The notes under the pieces: model-generated
What the model was told of the DNA's origin: nothing
What the model saw: the letters and a program-made list of their open reading frames with translations, nothing else
The model's database searches: none
Translations under genes and position numbers: made by a program
Assembly (NCBI RefSeq): GCF_030160275.1
Contig: NZ_BSOA01000006.1
Coordinates: 62,001-126,000, forward strand
Direction: 5' to 3'
DNA length: 64,000 nt
DNA from: Dyella flagellata
GTDB lineage: Bacteria; Pseudomonadota; Gammaproteobacteria; Xanthomonadales; Rhodanobacteraceae
In this document: positions 53,133 through 62,505 of the stretch, in pieces
Position numbering within the stretch: position 1 is the stretch's first letter
How the letters are laid out: every line of letters starts with the position of its first letter

Positions 53133-54272
53133 TCAAAGTTTGTCCACGGCGTTCCTGGCCATCGTCGATATAAAGCGGAACAGCATGCCCAGCACGAACT
53201 GGATGAAATCCACCGTGATATTGGCGCCCTGCGCCAACGTGCGCCCCATGAAACGCATCGCCGCGGCCAGCATGTTGCGAACCGCCTCGGCAATGCGGAT
53301 CGATTGCAACACGCCGGTGTAAAGCAGGCGCGCAAGGCCGTCGAGCAGGGTGACATCGGCAAACAAGGCCAATTCGGGCACCTTGATCAGCTGTTTCAGG
53401 ATCCAGTCCAGCCCCGAAAGAATCAGCTGGAGCGCCAGCGAAGAGAGCATGATGAAGGGGCCACTGTCCTTTGCTGCCTCCTTGAGCCAGTCGCTGGCCG
53501 CCTCGAAGCTGCTGTGCTTGGGCAGGATGACCGGCAACGACGACCAGGTGCAGCCCTCCACCGACTTCAGATAGCCGGGCATCAGATGCGCTTCGATGTT
53601 GATGCGCCGGCCCGGCCCCTTCAGGCGGTAGGCATTGCTGGCATAGGGCACGTGGCTGTAGGGAAACACCGGAATCATCGGTACCGGGTCGTTTTCGTGA
53701 TAACCGCGGTAGATGTTCTCGGCGCCAAGCTTGGCGGTGAGATATTGGGCATGCTCCACCACGCCGCAACGTGGCGCACCAAAGGAGTAAAGCCGAATGG
53801 GGCAGCCCACGTCAGTAAGCGCATCGGCCAGCAAAGTGGCCATGGCACCGCCCAGGCTATGACCGATCACATGTAGCGCCTGCGGCTTGCGGTGACGCAA
53901 TTGTTCCCTGATTTGCGGCAGTACCGATTGCGCACCACGCCAGAATCCGGCGTGCACCAGATAGCCACTCGGCCCGATCACACCGGCGAAACGCAAATTG
54001 GTCAGCCAGTCATAACCCGTAGCGGTACCGCGCACGGCAACCAGGCATTCACCCTCGCGTCCGCCCTGCCCCCAGGCCACGAAACCGAAGCCCGAATGCT
54101 GCTGCGCTATGGTGCCGGTCGTACCCGCCAGACGGGCTCCCCCCATGATGTCGAAGGACTCTCTTGCACTGGGCGCAACCAGCCACGCCGAACGCATGTC
54201 CTTGGAAGTGCGCAGTTCATAAGTACTGGTAGCAATTTCGCCGACCTGGGTCGGTGAAAGTTCCATCGCCAT
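53133..54272 (-). CDS. Class 3 lipase-like T6SS effector candidate
   Basis: Protein of 379 aa. The N-terminal ~240 residues are an alpha/beta hydrolase of the lipase class 3 type: LVAVRGTATGYDWLTNL (the oxyanion/lid region), nucleophile GHSLGG with Ser139, acid Asp195 in HENDPVPMIP, and His229 in EAHLMPGY. The C-terminal third is hydrophobic and helical (about 268-290, 295-330, 350-375) and could insert in membranes. No signal peptide, consistent with T6SS delivery. It sits between PAAR/lipoprotein genes and a TPR-protein gene upstream of vgrG, the usual place for Tle-type phospholipase effectors. The start at 54272 has an AAGGGGA site; 54266 is also possible. Confidence 0.8.
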   Translation of the reverse strand: MAMELSPTQVGEIATSTYELRTSKDMRSAWLVAPSARESFDIMGGARLAGTTGTIAQQHSGFGFVAWGQGGREGECLVAVRGTATGYDWLTNLRFAGVIGPSGYLVHAGFWRGAQSVLPQIREQLRHRKPQALHVIGHSLGGAMATLLADALTDVGCPIRLYSFGAPRCGVVEHAQYLTAKLGAENIYRGYHENDPVPMIPVFPYSHVPYASNAYRLKGPGRRINIEAHLMPGYLKSVEGCTWSSLPVILPKHSSFEAASDWLKEAAKDSGPFIMLSSLALQLILSGLDWILKQLIKVPELALFADVTLLDGLARLLYTGVLQSIRIAEAVRNMLAAAMRFMGRTLAQGANITVDFIQFVLGMLFRFISTMARNAVDKL

Positions 54273-54309
54273 AAGTTAATCCCCTTGGATGATTTGAACG
54301 ATCCGTGTT

Positions 54310-54837
54310 TCAAACCGGTTTGCAGATACCGTAGTGAGTACCTACCGCTTCCGGTTTGCTGGTCAATTCGCACACAAAATTCAGTGGCCGGCCGTCAAGC
54401 TCGGTATTGGCGTCGTAATCGGCCTTGCCATGCACCCAGGCCTCGTACTCCACGCCCTGATACTTGATTACGATGGTCTGGTGCACCATCGGCTGGGTCG
54501 GCAGAAAACGATGAAGAAAGCCCCGCTTACGCTCGATCGTAGGGAACGAGAACCGCCCTTTTTCATCGGTAACCGTGTGCTGGGTGGGGTTATCCGCGTC
54601 GTTTTCCGACCACTCGGCCTTGGCCACCAGCTCGGCCCCTTGTACCGGCTTGCCATCCTGCAACACCGTGCCGTTCACTTCAGAAAACAGCACCCAACGA
54701 TCCGACGTACCCATAGCGCATCCCTCTGACAAACCCGACAACAGGAAAACTACACCGACTGACATGACAGTACGAACCAGGAAAAGCCAGCTTGACCGCC
54801 ATCTCCTGCTTCGAGAATTCAAAAACGATCGCGTCAT
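54310..54837 (-). CDS. DUF6795-like protein, probably exported; candidate lipase immunity
   Basis: Protein of up to 175 aa. From the ATG at 54837 (AGAGGTGG site) it begins with a basic segment and a hydrophobic stretch (about 17-36) ending in GLSEGC, which could be a lipoprotein signal although the Glu before Gly is unusual. A second ATG at 54714, with a good AGAGGGA site, would give a soluble protein starting MGTSDRWVLFSEVNGTVL. The body resembles DUF6795/carboxypeptidase-regulatory-like beta domains (NGTVLQDGKPVQGAELVA, DEKGRFSFPTI). It lies just upstream of the lipase gene; an exported partner would suit protection against a periplasm-acting lipase. Which start is used decides its location. 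Confidence 0.6.
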   Translation of the reverse strand: MTRSFLNSRSRRWRSSWLFLVRTVMSVGVVFLLSGLSEGCAMGTSDRWVLFSEVNGTVLQDGKPVQGAELVAKAEWSENDADNPTQHTVTDEKGRFSFPTIERKRGFLHRFLPTQPMVHQTIVIKYQGVEYEAWVHGKADYDANTELDGRPLNFVCELTSKPEAVGTHYGICKPV

Positions 54838-54874
54838 CTTGCCACCTCTGACAAGCCCGGTAGTAAGCAGGCCA

Positions 54875-55162
54875 TTAGCCAATCAACACCTTGAAACATC
54901 CCAGCACGATCACACCGCCATGGGCCGTGCTGTCCCCCAGACGTGCCACCGGCCGGCCGCCGGCCAGCACCTTCGGCGAGCCCATGGCAATCGCATCCGG
55001 TGGCCCCACGCATACCGCCATGTCGCCGACGCATGCGACGGGCAAGCCACCTACCAATACGTTCGGCGCACCCGGTGCGGCGATCGGGCCGCCAACGTGG
55101 GGCACCGGCCCGGTCGTCATCGGGCAGGTGTGCATGTCGGTGAGGCGGGCTGCCGGTTGCAT
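54875..55162 (-). CDS. PAAR-domain spike tip protein
   Basis: Protein of 95 aa that sharpens the VgrG spike and carries effectors. It shows the PAAR repeats with PAARLTDMHTCPMTTGPVPH, GGPIAAPGAPNVLVGGLPVA, DAIAMGSPKVLAGGRPVARL and GDSTAHGGVI; the Cys/His residues could bind zinc. It has no fused effector domain. It sits between a nuclease-like gene upstream and the putative lipoprotein/lipase pair downstream, so it is probably the shared tip for this cargo set. Confidence 0.92.
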   Translation of the reverse strand: MQPAARLTDMHTCPMTTGPVPHVGGPIAAPGAPNVLVGGLPVACVGDMAVCVGPPDAIAMGSPKVLAGGRPVARLGDSTAHGGVIVLGCFKVLIG

Positions 55163-55261
55163 GGTGATCCTCGCTTGGGGTCAGGAATGGGATGGAGCAA
55201 AAAGGGAGCACGTGAACAGAGTGAGCCCTCGACATCAGATCAGCCTGTTGCTGTTTTGCTT

Positions 55262-56179
55262 TCAGGTGAAATATTGGACCCAGGCACTATGGTTGTGGCC
55301 AAGGCGACCGTCCGAGAGCCACTGCGCTTCCACCACCGTACCGTACACGCGTGAAGCTGATTGCTTATGCCTGCTCGTCGGTGCCACGCCATAGTAGCTT
55401 TTGCTGGCACCCGCATAGTTGGGATAGGCATTCATAAATTGCAGGCCCAACGCGTTGACTATGCTTTGGCCGGCGGCATGCTGGTTGTTGTTCATGCTGT
55501 ACAGGTGGTTCGCCACCCACCCTTCCTTCATCTGACTGTAGCCAGGCGGCACGAATGCCGAGGAGTTCACGGCAGCGCCGGGACCTTTCGCCTCGACGAT
55601 CAGAAAGTCGCTCCCGCCATTGCTGTTCGGCCTTTGCCAAATCTGGTCTATCCCCGTCCCGGCGTGGATGTGGTAGCCCCAGATCATCTTGAAGCGGGGG
55701 TCATGCTCGAGCACATAGATCGCAGCGGCAGCCTCACCGACGCACTCGGTGATACGCGTGTTTGCCACCAAGGCACGCATATCGGTAGCGATCTGATTGA
55801 AGTGCGCACGCGCGAGGTTATCGGCGCGCAGACCTGCAACTTCCTGTTCCAATCCTTGCCACACGGCCTGGCCACCCAAGTTCAGCCAGGCAAACGGCAG
55901 GAAGATTTCGTCCCCGGTTCTCATGTTCCAACCGGGGGCGTTACTCAGGTCGCCGTGATAAGTAACGTCCTGATGCATGCCGGAGAACGGCCACGACGTA
56001 AGCGGGGGCGCGGCCAGCGCCCGCCCAAGGGCAACATTGATGTTGACGACGCGGGTCTTCGGCTTCTTTTTCGAAATGAACGAAAGTTTGTCGTACTTTT
56101 TTTCGATCCCCGCGTAATCCACTTTCTTACGCGCCCGCAAAACCCGTTTAGTTGCGCCGGACGTTTTATGACTTGGCAT
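55262..56179 (-). CDS. PD-(D/E)xK nuclease-like toxin, T6SS effector candidate
   Basis: Protein of 305 aa with a Lys/Arg-rich N-terminus (about 5-45). The centre carries a restriction-endonuclease-like core: Glu149 in the helix CVGEAAAAIY, Asp178 in GTGIDQIW, then Glu196 and Lys198 in DFLIVEAKGPG, followed by GYSQMKEGWVANHLYSM, like the Q-M-x-x-x-W segment of polymorphic-toxin nucleases. This predicts DNase activity. The start at 56179 has an excellent AAAGGAG site. No signal peptide or known N-terminal delivery motif was seen; it follows the 145-aa unknown gene and precedes PAAR. Immunity is not identified, but the 145-aa protein is the nearest candidate. Confidence 0.6.
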   Translation of the reverse strand: MPSHKTSGATKRVLRARKKVDYAGIEKKYDKLSFISKKKPKTRVVNINVALGRALAAPPLTSWPFSGMHQDVTYHGDLSNAPGWNMRTGDEIFLPFAWLNLGGQAVWQGLEQEVAGLRADNLARAHFNQIATDMRALVANTRITECVGEAAAAIYVLEHDPRFKMIWGYHIHAGTGIDQIWQRPNSNGGSDFLIVEAKGPGAAVNSSAFVPPGYSQMKEGWVANHLYSMNNNQHAAGQSIVNALGLQFMNAYPNYAGASKSYYGVAPTSRHKQSASRVYGTVVEAQWLSDGRLGHNHSAWVQYFT

Positions 56180-56284
56180 GGTTTCTCCTTTGGGTCGACA
56201 CGCTTGCAAGACACGTGACACCTGACTTTCCTTTCCGTTGGAACCCACTCAATCAGCCATCAGAAAAGCACTCTGACCGTTTTT

Positions 56285-56722
56285 CTATCTCGACGCCGGA
56301 AGATATTCAACGAAGATATGGCCATTTATCCGACCAATAGCATCGTAGCCAGTGCACCAGTACGAATAGCCCACATGCGTCCTGTCCGGCCCATTGCCAC
56401 CCTGCCCTGGGGTAACAATGTCCATGTCAACCATCAAGGTCCAGTTCCTTGCGTGACCGCCATGCCCGGTGGTGGCGTTGTAGGTCCATTCCACTGGCGT
56501 AGTCCTGCTCACATCACCCGCTGATGTTCGCGTAACCGTAAAAGCATCCAAGGTTACGTTAAGCCCAGTCCGGTTATTCAACTCGACAATCGCACGCGCC
56601 TTCGCTGCGTTTTCCTTGGAGCTCATCCTCGCGCTGAATCCCGTAAGCGGCGGATTATCCTGAAGATCGACGTCGTAGGCCGATAACTGATAATTGTTTA
56701 AAGTGCCTCGGACAGCAACCAT
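56285..56722 (-). CDS. Small protein of unknown function beside the nuclease gene
   Basis: Protein of 145 aa with no signal peptide or membrane helix. It is rich in beta-prone segments and aromatic residues (TPVEWTYNATTGHGGHARNW, HVGYSYWCTGYD), suggesting a beta-sandwich. I recognise no family. It has a strong AAAGGAG site and lies 105 bp upstream of the nuclease-like gene and 103 bp downstream of clpV. It could be a cytoplasmic immunity protein, an adaptor or an effector. Confidence 0.6.
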   Translation of the reverse strand: MVAVRGTLNNYQLSAYDVDLQDNPPLTGFSARMSSKENAAKARAIVELNNRTGLNVTLDAFTVTRTSAGDVSRTTPVEWTYNATTGHGGHARNWTLMVDMDIVTPGQGGNGPDRTHVGYSYWCTGYDAIGRINGHIFVEYLPASR

Positions 56723-56825
56723 CGTTCATCTCCTTTCCAGTTGAAGGAACGGGGCAGATTCAAGCCTCGATCGTCAGTGGTTCTTACCCGGCAAGTCACT
56801 GCGCCCTACGCTTTGCAAAAGCCAA

Positions 56826-59561
56826 TCAGGCAAATCCATACTCGAAGTCCTGGCCGCTGACCCCTACGTTCACTCCCGCCACCGCCTTCCCTTCGATCAT
56901 TCGCAGCAGGAATTCGCGGCTCACATCCGGCAGCATGGAGTTGGTCAGGATCGCGTCGATCATGCGCCCACCCGATTCGCTCTCGGTACAACGGCTCACC
57001 ACCAGCTTCACGACCTCGTCGTTGTATTCGAACGGAATCTTGTAGCGCGTCTCGATCCGCTTCTTGATGCGGCCGAGCTGCAGTTTCACGATCTCGCCCA
57101 GCATTTTTTCGCTCAACGGGTAATAAGGAATCGTTACCAGGCGACCGAGCAGCGCCGGCGGGAAGATCTTGAGCAGCGGCTCGCGCAACGCCTTGGCCAT
57201 GCCATCCGGTTCGGGCATCAGGTCCGGGTCCTTGCACAGGCTGGCGATCAGGTCGGTGCCCGCATTGGTGGTGAGCAGGATCAGGGTGTTCTTGAAGTCG
57301 ATCTGGCGGCCCTCGCCGTCTTCCATCATGCCCTTGTCGAACACCTGGAAGAAGATTTCGTGCACGTCGGGATGCGCTTTTTCCACTTCGTCCAGCAGCA
57401 CCACGCTGTACGGTTTGCGGCGCACGGCTTCGGTGAGCACGCCGCCTTCGCCGTAACCAACGTATCCCGGAGGAGCGCCCTTGAGCGTGGAAACGGTATG
57501 CGCCTCCTGGAATTCGCTCATGTTGATGGTGATGAGGTTTTGCTCGCCACCATAGAGCGCCTCGGCCAGCGCCAGCGCAGTTTCGGTTTTGCCCACGCCG
57601 GAGGTGCCGGCGAGCATGAACACGCCGATCGGCTTGTTGGGGTTGTCCAGGCCCGCGCGTGAGGTCTGGATGCGCTTGGCGATCATTTCCATGGCGTGGT
57701 CCTGGCCGATCACGCGCTGGCTCATGAGCCGAGCCAGGTTCATCACCGTTTCCAGTTCGCTCTTCACCATGCGGCCGACCGGGATGCCGGTCCAATCGGC
57801 AACCACCGAACCTACGGCGGTGTAATCCACCGTTGGCAGGATCAGCGGATGCTCGCCTTGCAGTTCGGTAAGCTGCGCCTGCAGCTCATGCAGCTCTTCA
57901 AGCGCCGCGTTGCGTTCGGCATCGCTCAGCTCTTCGGGTACATGAGCCGCTTCGGCTTCGGCGGCGGCAGCCTGTTCCAGCTTGCTGCCGGTACCCTCCA
58001 CCGGTGAATGGTCGCCACGCAGCCTTGCGCGAATGGCAAGGATCTTTTCGACCAGACCCTTTTCCGCCAGCCAGTTGGCCTCCAGCTGCTCCAGCCGCGC
58101 CTGCTGTACGGCGAGTTTTTCCGTGGCGCCGGCTTCGCGCTCGGTGACGTCTACGCCGACGATCTTTTCGCGAGCGATGATGGCCAGCTCGGTTTCCAGT
58201 GCCTGAATCCGTTTGCGCGTGTCGTCCACTTGTGGCGGCACGGCATGTTGGCTGATGGCAACGCGCGCGCAGGCCGTATCGAGCAGGCTCACCGCCTTGT
58301 CCGGCAACTGGCGTGCAGGAATGTAGCGATGCGACAGCTTGACCGCGGCTTCCAGCGCCTCGTCCAGAATCTGCACACGGTGGTGCTTCTCCATGACGCT
58401 GGCGACGCCGCGCATCATCAGAATGCCCTTCTCTTCGCTGGGCTCGTCCACCTGCACGGTCTGGAAGCGGCGGGTCAGCGCTGGATCTTTTTCGATGTGC
58501 TTCTTGTATTCGGCCCAGGTAGTGGCCCCCACGGTGCGCAGGTTGCCGCGTGCAAGCGCAGGCTTGAGCAAATTGGCTGCATCGCCGGTGCCTGCCGCGC
58601 CGCCGGCGCCAACCAGCGTGTGCGCCTCGTCGATAAACAAAATGATCGGCTTGGGCGAAGACTGCACTTCCTCGATCACCTGGCGCAGACGATTCTCGAA
58701 TTCGCCCTTCATGCTTGCGCCGGCCTGCAGCAGGCCAACGTCGAGGGTGCGCAGCTCAACGTCTTTCAATTGCGGCGGCACATCGCCGGCAGCGATGCGC
58801 AAGGCAAAGCCTTCCACTACCGCGGTCTTGCCCACGCCGGCTTCGCCGACCAGCATCGGGTTGTTCTGGCGGCGGCGCATCAGGATGTCGACCACCTGGC
58901 GGATTTCTTCGTCGCGTCCGACGATCGGGTCGATCTTGCCATTGCGCGCCTGCTCGGTCAGGTCGACGGTGAATTGACGCAAGGCTTCCTGCTTGCCCAT
59001 TTGCGCGGGCGGGATCGCACCACTCGCTTCACCCGGGGCCGCTGCGCCGCCGATGCGGAAGCCGTCGCTGGCATTCTGCCCGTCCTCGGGCGAGCCACTG
59101 ACTACTTCTGCGAATTTCTCCGCCAAGGTCTCCGGCTTTACCTTTTCGAACTCCTGCGAGATGTTGAGCAGTTTGTTGTGCAGGCTGCGCGTGCGCAGCA
59201 CGCCAAAGATCAGATAGCCGGTGCGCACTTGCGCCTCGCCGAACATCAGCGTGGCGAACACCCAGGCACGCTCGACGGCCTCCTCCACGTCGCTCGACAG
59301 GTCGGAGATCGTGCTGGAGCCGCGCGGCAGGCGATCCAGCGCATCGGTCACGTCGCGCGCCAGGTTGGACGGATTGAGGTTGAACTGCTTGACGATGCGA
59401 TGCAGGTCCGAATCCTGCAATTGCAGGATCTGATGGATCCAATGCACCAGCTCGACGTAAGGGTTGCCCCGGAGCTTGCAAAATACGGTGGCACTTTCGA
59501 TGCCCCGGTACGCGAGCTTGTTGAGCTTGCCGAATAGAGCGCTGCGACTGATTTCTGCCAT
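56826..59561 (-). CDS. clpV: T6SS sheath-disassembly ATPase ClpV (TssH)
   Basis: AAA+ ATPase of 911 aa that pulls apart contracted TssBC sheaths. The N-terminal domain (about 10-160) includes AYRGIESATVFCKLRGNPYV, the segment ClpV uses to bind sheath or TagJ. The first AAA+ module has GEAGVGKTAVVEG and the second GTSGVGKTETALALAE, with Walker B IILFIDEAH and VVLLDEVEKAH. A ClpB-type middle domain lies between. The start at 59561 fits the conserved MAEISRSALFGKLN start; the longer frame does not. A 74-bp gap separates it from tssG. Confidence 0.95.
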   Translation of the reverse strand: MAEISRSALFGKLNKLAYRGIESATVFCKLRGNPYVELVHWIHQILQLQDSDLHRIVKQFNLNPSNLARDVTDALDRLPRGSSTISDLSSDVEEAVERAWVFATLMFGEAQVRTGYLIFGVLRTRSLHNKLLNISQEFEKVKPETLAEKFAEVVSGSPEDGQNASDGFRIGGAAAPGEASGAIPPAQMGKQEALRQFTVDLTEQARNGKIDPIVGRDEEIRQVVDILMRRRQNNPMLVGEAGVGKTAVVEGFALRIAAGDVPPQLKDVELRTLDVGLLQAGASMKGEFENRLRQVIEEVQSSPKPIILFIDEAHTLVGAGGAAGTGDAANLLKPALARGNLRTVGATTWAEYKKHIEKDPALTRRFQTVQVDEPSEEKGILMMRGVASVMEKHHRVQILDEALEAAVKLSHRYIPARQLPDKAVSLLDTACARVAISQHAVPPQVDDTRKRIQALETELAIIAREKIVGVDVTEREAGATEKLAVQQARLEQLEANWLAEKGLVEKILAIRARLRGDHSPVEGTGSKLEQAAAAEAEAAHVPEELSDAERNAALEELHELQAQLTELQGEHPLILPTVDYTAVGSVVADWTGIPVGRMVKSELETVMNLARLMSQRVIGQDHAMEMIAKRIQTSRAGLDNPNKPIGVFMLAGTSGVGKTETALALAEALYGGEQNLITINMSEFQEAHTVSTLKGAPPGYVGYGEGGVLTEAVRRKPYSVVLLDEVEKAHPDVHEIFFQVFDKGMMEDGEGRQIDFKNTLILLTTNAGTDLIASLCKDPDLMPEPDGMAKALREPLLKIFPPALLGRLVTIPYYPLSEKMLGEIVKLQLGRIKKRIETRYKIPFEYNDEVVKLVVSRCTESESGGRMIDAILTNSMLPDVSREFLLRMIEGKAVAGVNVGVSGQDFEYGFA

Positions 59562-59635
59562 ACCCTTGATCCTTAGCCTTGGCACGCCGGCAGCACGTTG
59601 CTGCCGCACTTCGTTGATGAATCGAAACGGCGGTG

Positions 59636-60658
59636 CTAGCCCACCGGCCTCAATACAACCTGATCAGCATCCGTCTGTTCTTGCCGCTGGCCCAGCCAGG
59701 TAGTCAAGCCCATGCGGCCGCTCTGCCCCATCCGCGTGGTCGGCACTTCGTCGCGCTTGAGCACGAGTTGCACGTCCCACGCCTTTTCCTCGCCGACATA
59801 GGTTTTTACCGCCGCCATCAACTGGCGCAGCGCCTCGCCGCCCGGCAGGAAATTGTTGAACTGCGCTCTCGTCAGCGGGCCCAGCCGCAGGCGGAATCGT
59901 TGTTGCGCGCCCCATACATGCTCGCCCAGCACCGCCGTGAGCCCCAAGCCCGCGACCTCGCGCGACTGGCCCAGCTTCAAATGCGCCGAGTCCGGCAGGC
60001 GCATCCATTCGGCGACGAATTCGATCACCCGCACCGGAATCCCGAAGAAATGCTCCAGCAGGTGTTTCAGGCCTTCGCCATTGCGCGCCTGCGCCAGCAG
60101 GCGTCCGGCAAAGAAATGCTTATAGCGGTCCGGCAAGGCGTCGCGCGATTGCAGGTTGGGCGTGGACAAGCCGATCAACGCGCCCATGTAAAGGCTGAAG
60201 CGGTCTTCACCGGGACGATCGAGCTGGATAGTCGGCTGCGAGTCGGCCCACGCGCGGTAGAACAGGCTCAGCATGCGATGGTGGAAGATGTCCGCAAACG
60301 CGATGAAAGTACCGTCGCGTGAGTTGTGCTTGCGATCCAGCGCGTATTCGGTCAGGTGCAACGGCAGCGGCGCGTTCGGCCCGAACAGGCCAAAGAACAA
60401 CCCGTACATGCGCGGTGGCTTGCCGTTCGCTTGCGGCTCGAAACGATCCACCGTGCGCGGAGCGAACTCCAGCGACGGCGTCTGGCACAGGCGCACGGGA
60501 TCTTCCGCCGGCTTGGTGGAGCGCCCAAAGCGCGGCCGGCCGGGATGGGCGCTTTCGAGCCAGCGCAGCGCTTCGAAGAACTCGAAGGCTTCCGGCTGCC
60601 CGCGCAGCGCGTTTTCCAGCGCTACAGGATCTGGCGCTTGCCGAGCCGGGCCGTCCAT
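59636..60658 (-). CDS. tssG: T6SS baseplate protein TssG
   Basis: Cytoplasmic protein of 340 aa, part of the TssEFGK wedge. FEFFEALRWLESAHPGRPRFG near the start (given here in part), VRLCQTPSLEFAP, YGLFGPNAPLPLHLTEYAL-type phrase (about 95-115) and FFGIPVRVIEFVAEW are family marks. It overlaps the tssF end by 37 bases, so the two are coupled, as is usual for the 2:1 TssF-TssG complex. Confidence 0.95.
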   Translation of the reverse strand: MDGPARQAPDPVALENALRGQPEAFEFFEALRWLESAHPGRPRFGRSTKPAEDPVRLCQTPSLEFAPRTVDRFEPQANGKPPRMYGLFFGLFGPNAPLPLHLTEYALDRKHNSRDGTFIAFADIFHHRMLSLFYRAWADSQPTIQLDRPGEDRFSLYMGALIGLSTPNLQSRDALPDRYKHFFAGRLLAQARNGEGLKHLLEHFFGIPVRVIEFVAEWMRLPDSAHLKLGQSREVAGLGLTAVLGEHVWGAQQRFRLRLGPLTRAQFNNFLPGGEALRQLMAAVKTYVGEEKAWDVQLVLKRDEVPTTRMGQSGRMGLTTWLGQRQEQTDADQVVLRPVG

Positions 60659-62505
60659 CGGGCCACCTCATTGCGTTCGAGGGTGCGCAACACGGTTTCG
60701 GTAAAGGAATTGACCGAAACGTAGCGCGCGAAGAAATGCCGCATCACCGAACCGAGCAGGAAGGCCCCCGTGCCTTCGAAAGCGCCGTCATCACACGTCA
60801 AAGTGATTTCCAAGCCCCGCCCGAAGGTGATCGGGCCGGGTACCGGGATCCGCCGCACCACGGATTTGCTGCTGACCGCCTTCACGCCTTCGATCTGGCG
60901 GCGCGCACCGGCATCGAATTCATCGCAGTACAAGGTCAGCATTTCGCGCAACGCCGCTGCGCCCTCTTCGCCGCTGTCACCCAGCAGCGATACGTAGTTG
61001 AGCTGCAGGTGGCTGAGCAGACGCCACGCGGTTTCGCCATGTGCCGTGGGCGCACGCGGCTTGGTGGGGCCTGCCACGCAGCGAATGGAAGTTATCGGGG
61101 CGCCGGTTTCCAACGTGAAATCGGTGCGCGATTTGCCCACCGGCATCTGCAGCGGCAGATCGCGGTTGGTGCACATCAGCATCATGCCGACCTGCCGCAA
61201 CTGGGTGGAATAAGGAGCATCGTTGGCATCCACCAGCGAGATGAACACTTCGTTGCCGACGTAGCTGGAACGCGCTCCGTGCAATTTTTGCCGTGCGGAC
61301 AGGAGGCGCGGTTCGCGCCGCATGGTATAGAACGCGGCGCTGCCGCTGTGCCAGACGCGCTCGTCGCAGCCGTAGAACGGCTGGAAGCGTTGTTCCGGTT
61401 CCTGCCGATCGCCGAATCCCTCCACCTGGCTCAGGCTATGCACTTCGAAATCCATCGGCCGCGTGCGGTCCGCCAGCACGTGGTATTCGGTTTTTCCCTG
61501 CTGCAGGTGGATGCGATCGGCACGACGCGGGAACAGATTGATCGCCGGCGTGCAGAACAGCCTGAAATTGCTGGTGTCGACGGCGTTGTGCAGCCGGCTG
61601 ACGCTACGGTCGAAGAAAACGGTGAGATCGAACTCGGTGGCCTGCGAACGCGAGAGCACCTGCTTCAAGCCGGTGAACACGGCGAACAGGAAGCGCTCCG
61701 GGCAGGCAAAATATTCCTGCAGCAGGCGATAGCCGCTGAAAGAGCGATCCGAATACGGCAGCAGGGCCTCGTCGTCGGCAAAACCCTTGTCGCGGATGGC
61801 CGAAGCATCGAAATGCTCGACCAGCATGCCGCTTGGTCCGGGCATGCGCACCACGAAGCCCTGGGCGTTGCCCAGCAGTTGCTCGTACAGCCGCTTGGGC
61901 AATTCATCGGCACCGGCAATGAATACCGGCAGCTCGTCCATCGCCAGCATGTTGGCTTGCGCGCCGGCGGTAATGGTGAATTTCAGGCGCAGGCCGGCGC
62001 GCACCGTCTTGCCGGACGGAATCGGCACGCTGGCCGCGGCGATGGCGGCGGGTGTTTCGAAATACTTGGCCTCGACCAGTTCCAGCGGCCACAGGGTGAC
62101 GTCGTGGGCGGTGCGATATTCGCAAGCAGTGCGGTCGTCGTTGGAGATCAAGCTGCGCAACGCGGTATTGCGCGCCACGGTATAGCCGGTGGCCAGCGCG
62201 CTTTCTTTCTGGTCGGGATTCAATTGCACTACGGCCATCGAGGGAATCGGCGCCAGGTAGTGCGGGTAGATCATTTCCAGCAGGTGCTGCGTGAACACCG
62301 GGTATTGCGCGTCGAGCTTCAACTGGATGCGGGCCGCCAAAAAGGCGAAACCTTCCAGCAAACGCTCTACATAAGGGTCCGCGCACTCGAAGCCTTCCAT
62401 GCCGAGGCGGCCGGCAATCTTGGGGTATTCACGCGCGAATTCCGCGCCCATCTCCCGCACGTGTTGCAGCTCGCGGTTGTAATAGCGAAGCAGTCGCGGG
62501 TCCAT
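60622..62505 (-). CDS. tssF: T6SS baseplate protein TssF
   Basis: Cytoplasmic protein of 627 aa forming the baseplate with TssE, TssG and TssK. MDPRLLRYYNRELQHVREMG at the start is the family signature, with FAREYPKIAGRLG, DPYVERLLEGFAFL and EMIYPHYLAPIPSM following. The start at 62505 shares one base with the tssE stop (TGATG). The end overlaps tssG. Confidence 0.95.
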   Translation of the reverse strand: MDPRLLRYYNRELQHVREMGAEFAREYPKIAGRLGMEGFECADPYVERLLEGFAFLAARIQLKLDAQYPVFTQHLLEMIYPHYLAPIPSMAVVQLNPDQKESALATGYTVARNTALRSLISNDDRTACEYRTAHDVTLWPLELVEAKYFETPAAIAAASVPIPSGKTVRAGLRLKFTITAGAQANMLAMDELPVFIAGADELPKRLYEQLLGNAQGFVVRMPGPSGMLVEHFDASAIRDKGFADDEALLPYSDRSFSGYRLLQEYFACPERFLFAVFTGLKQVLSRSQATEFDLTVFFDRSVSRLHNAVDTSNFRLFCTPAINLFPRRADRIHLQQGKTEYHVLADRTRPMDFEVHSLSQVEGFGDRQEPEQRFQPFYGCDERVWHSGSAAFYTMRREPRLLSARQKLHGARSSYVGNEVFISLVDANDAPYSTQLRQVGMMLMCTNRDLPLQMPVGKSRTDFTLETGAPITSIRCVAGPTKPRAPTAHGETAWRLLSHLQLNYVSLLGDSGEEGAAALREMLTLYCDEFDAGARRQIEGVKAVSSKSVVRRIPVPGPITFGRGLEITLTCDDGAFEGTGAFLLGSVMRHFFARYVSVNSFTETVLRTLERNEVARWTARLGKRQIL

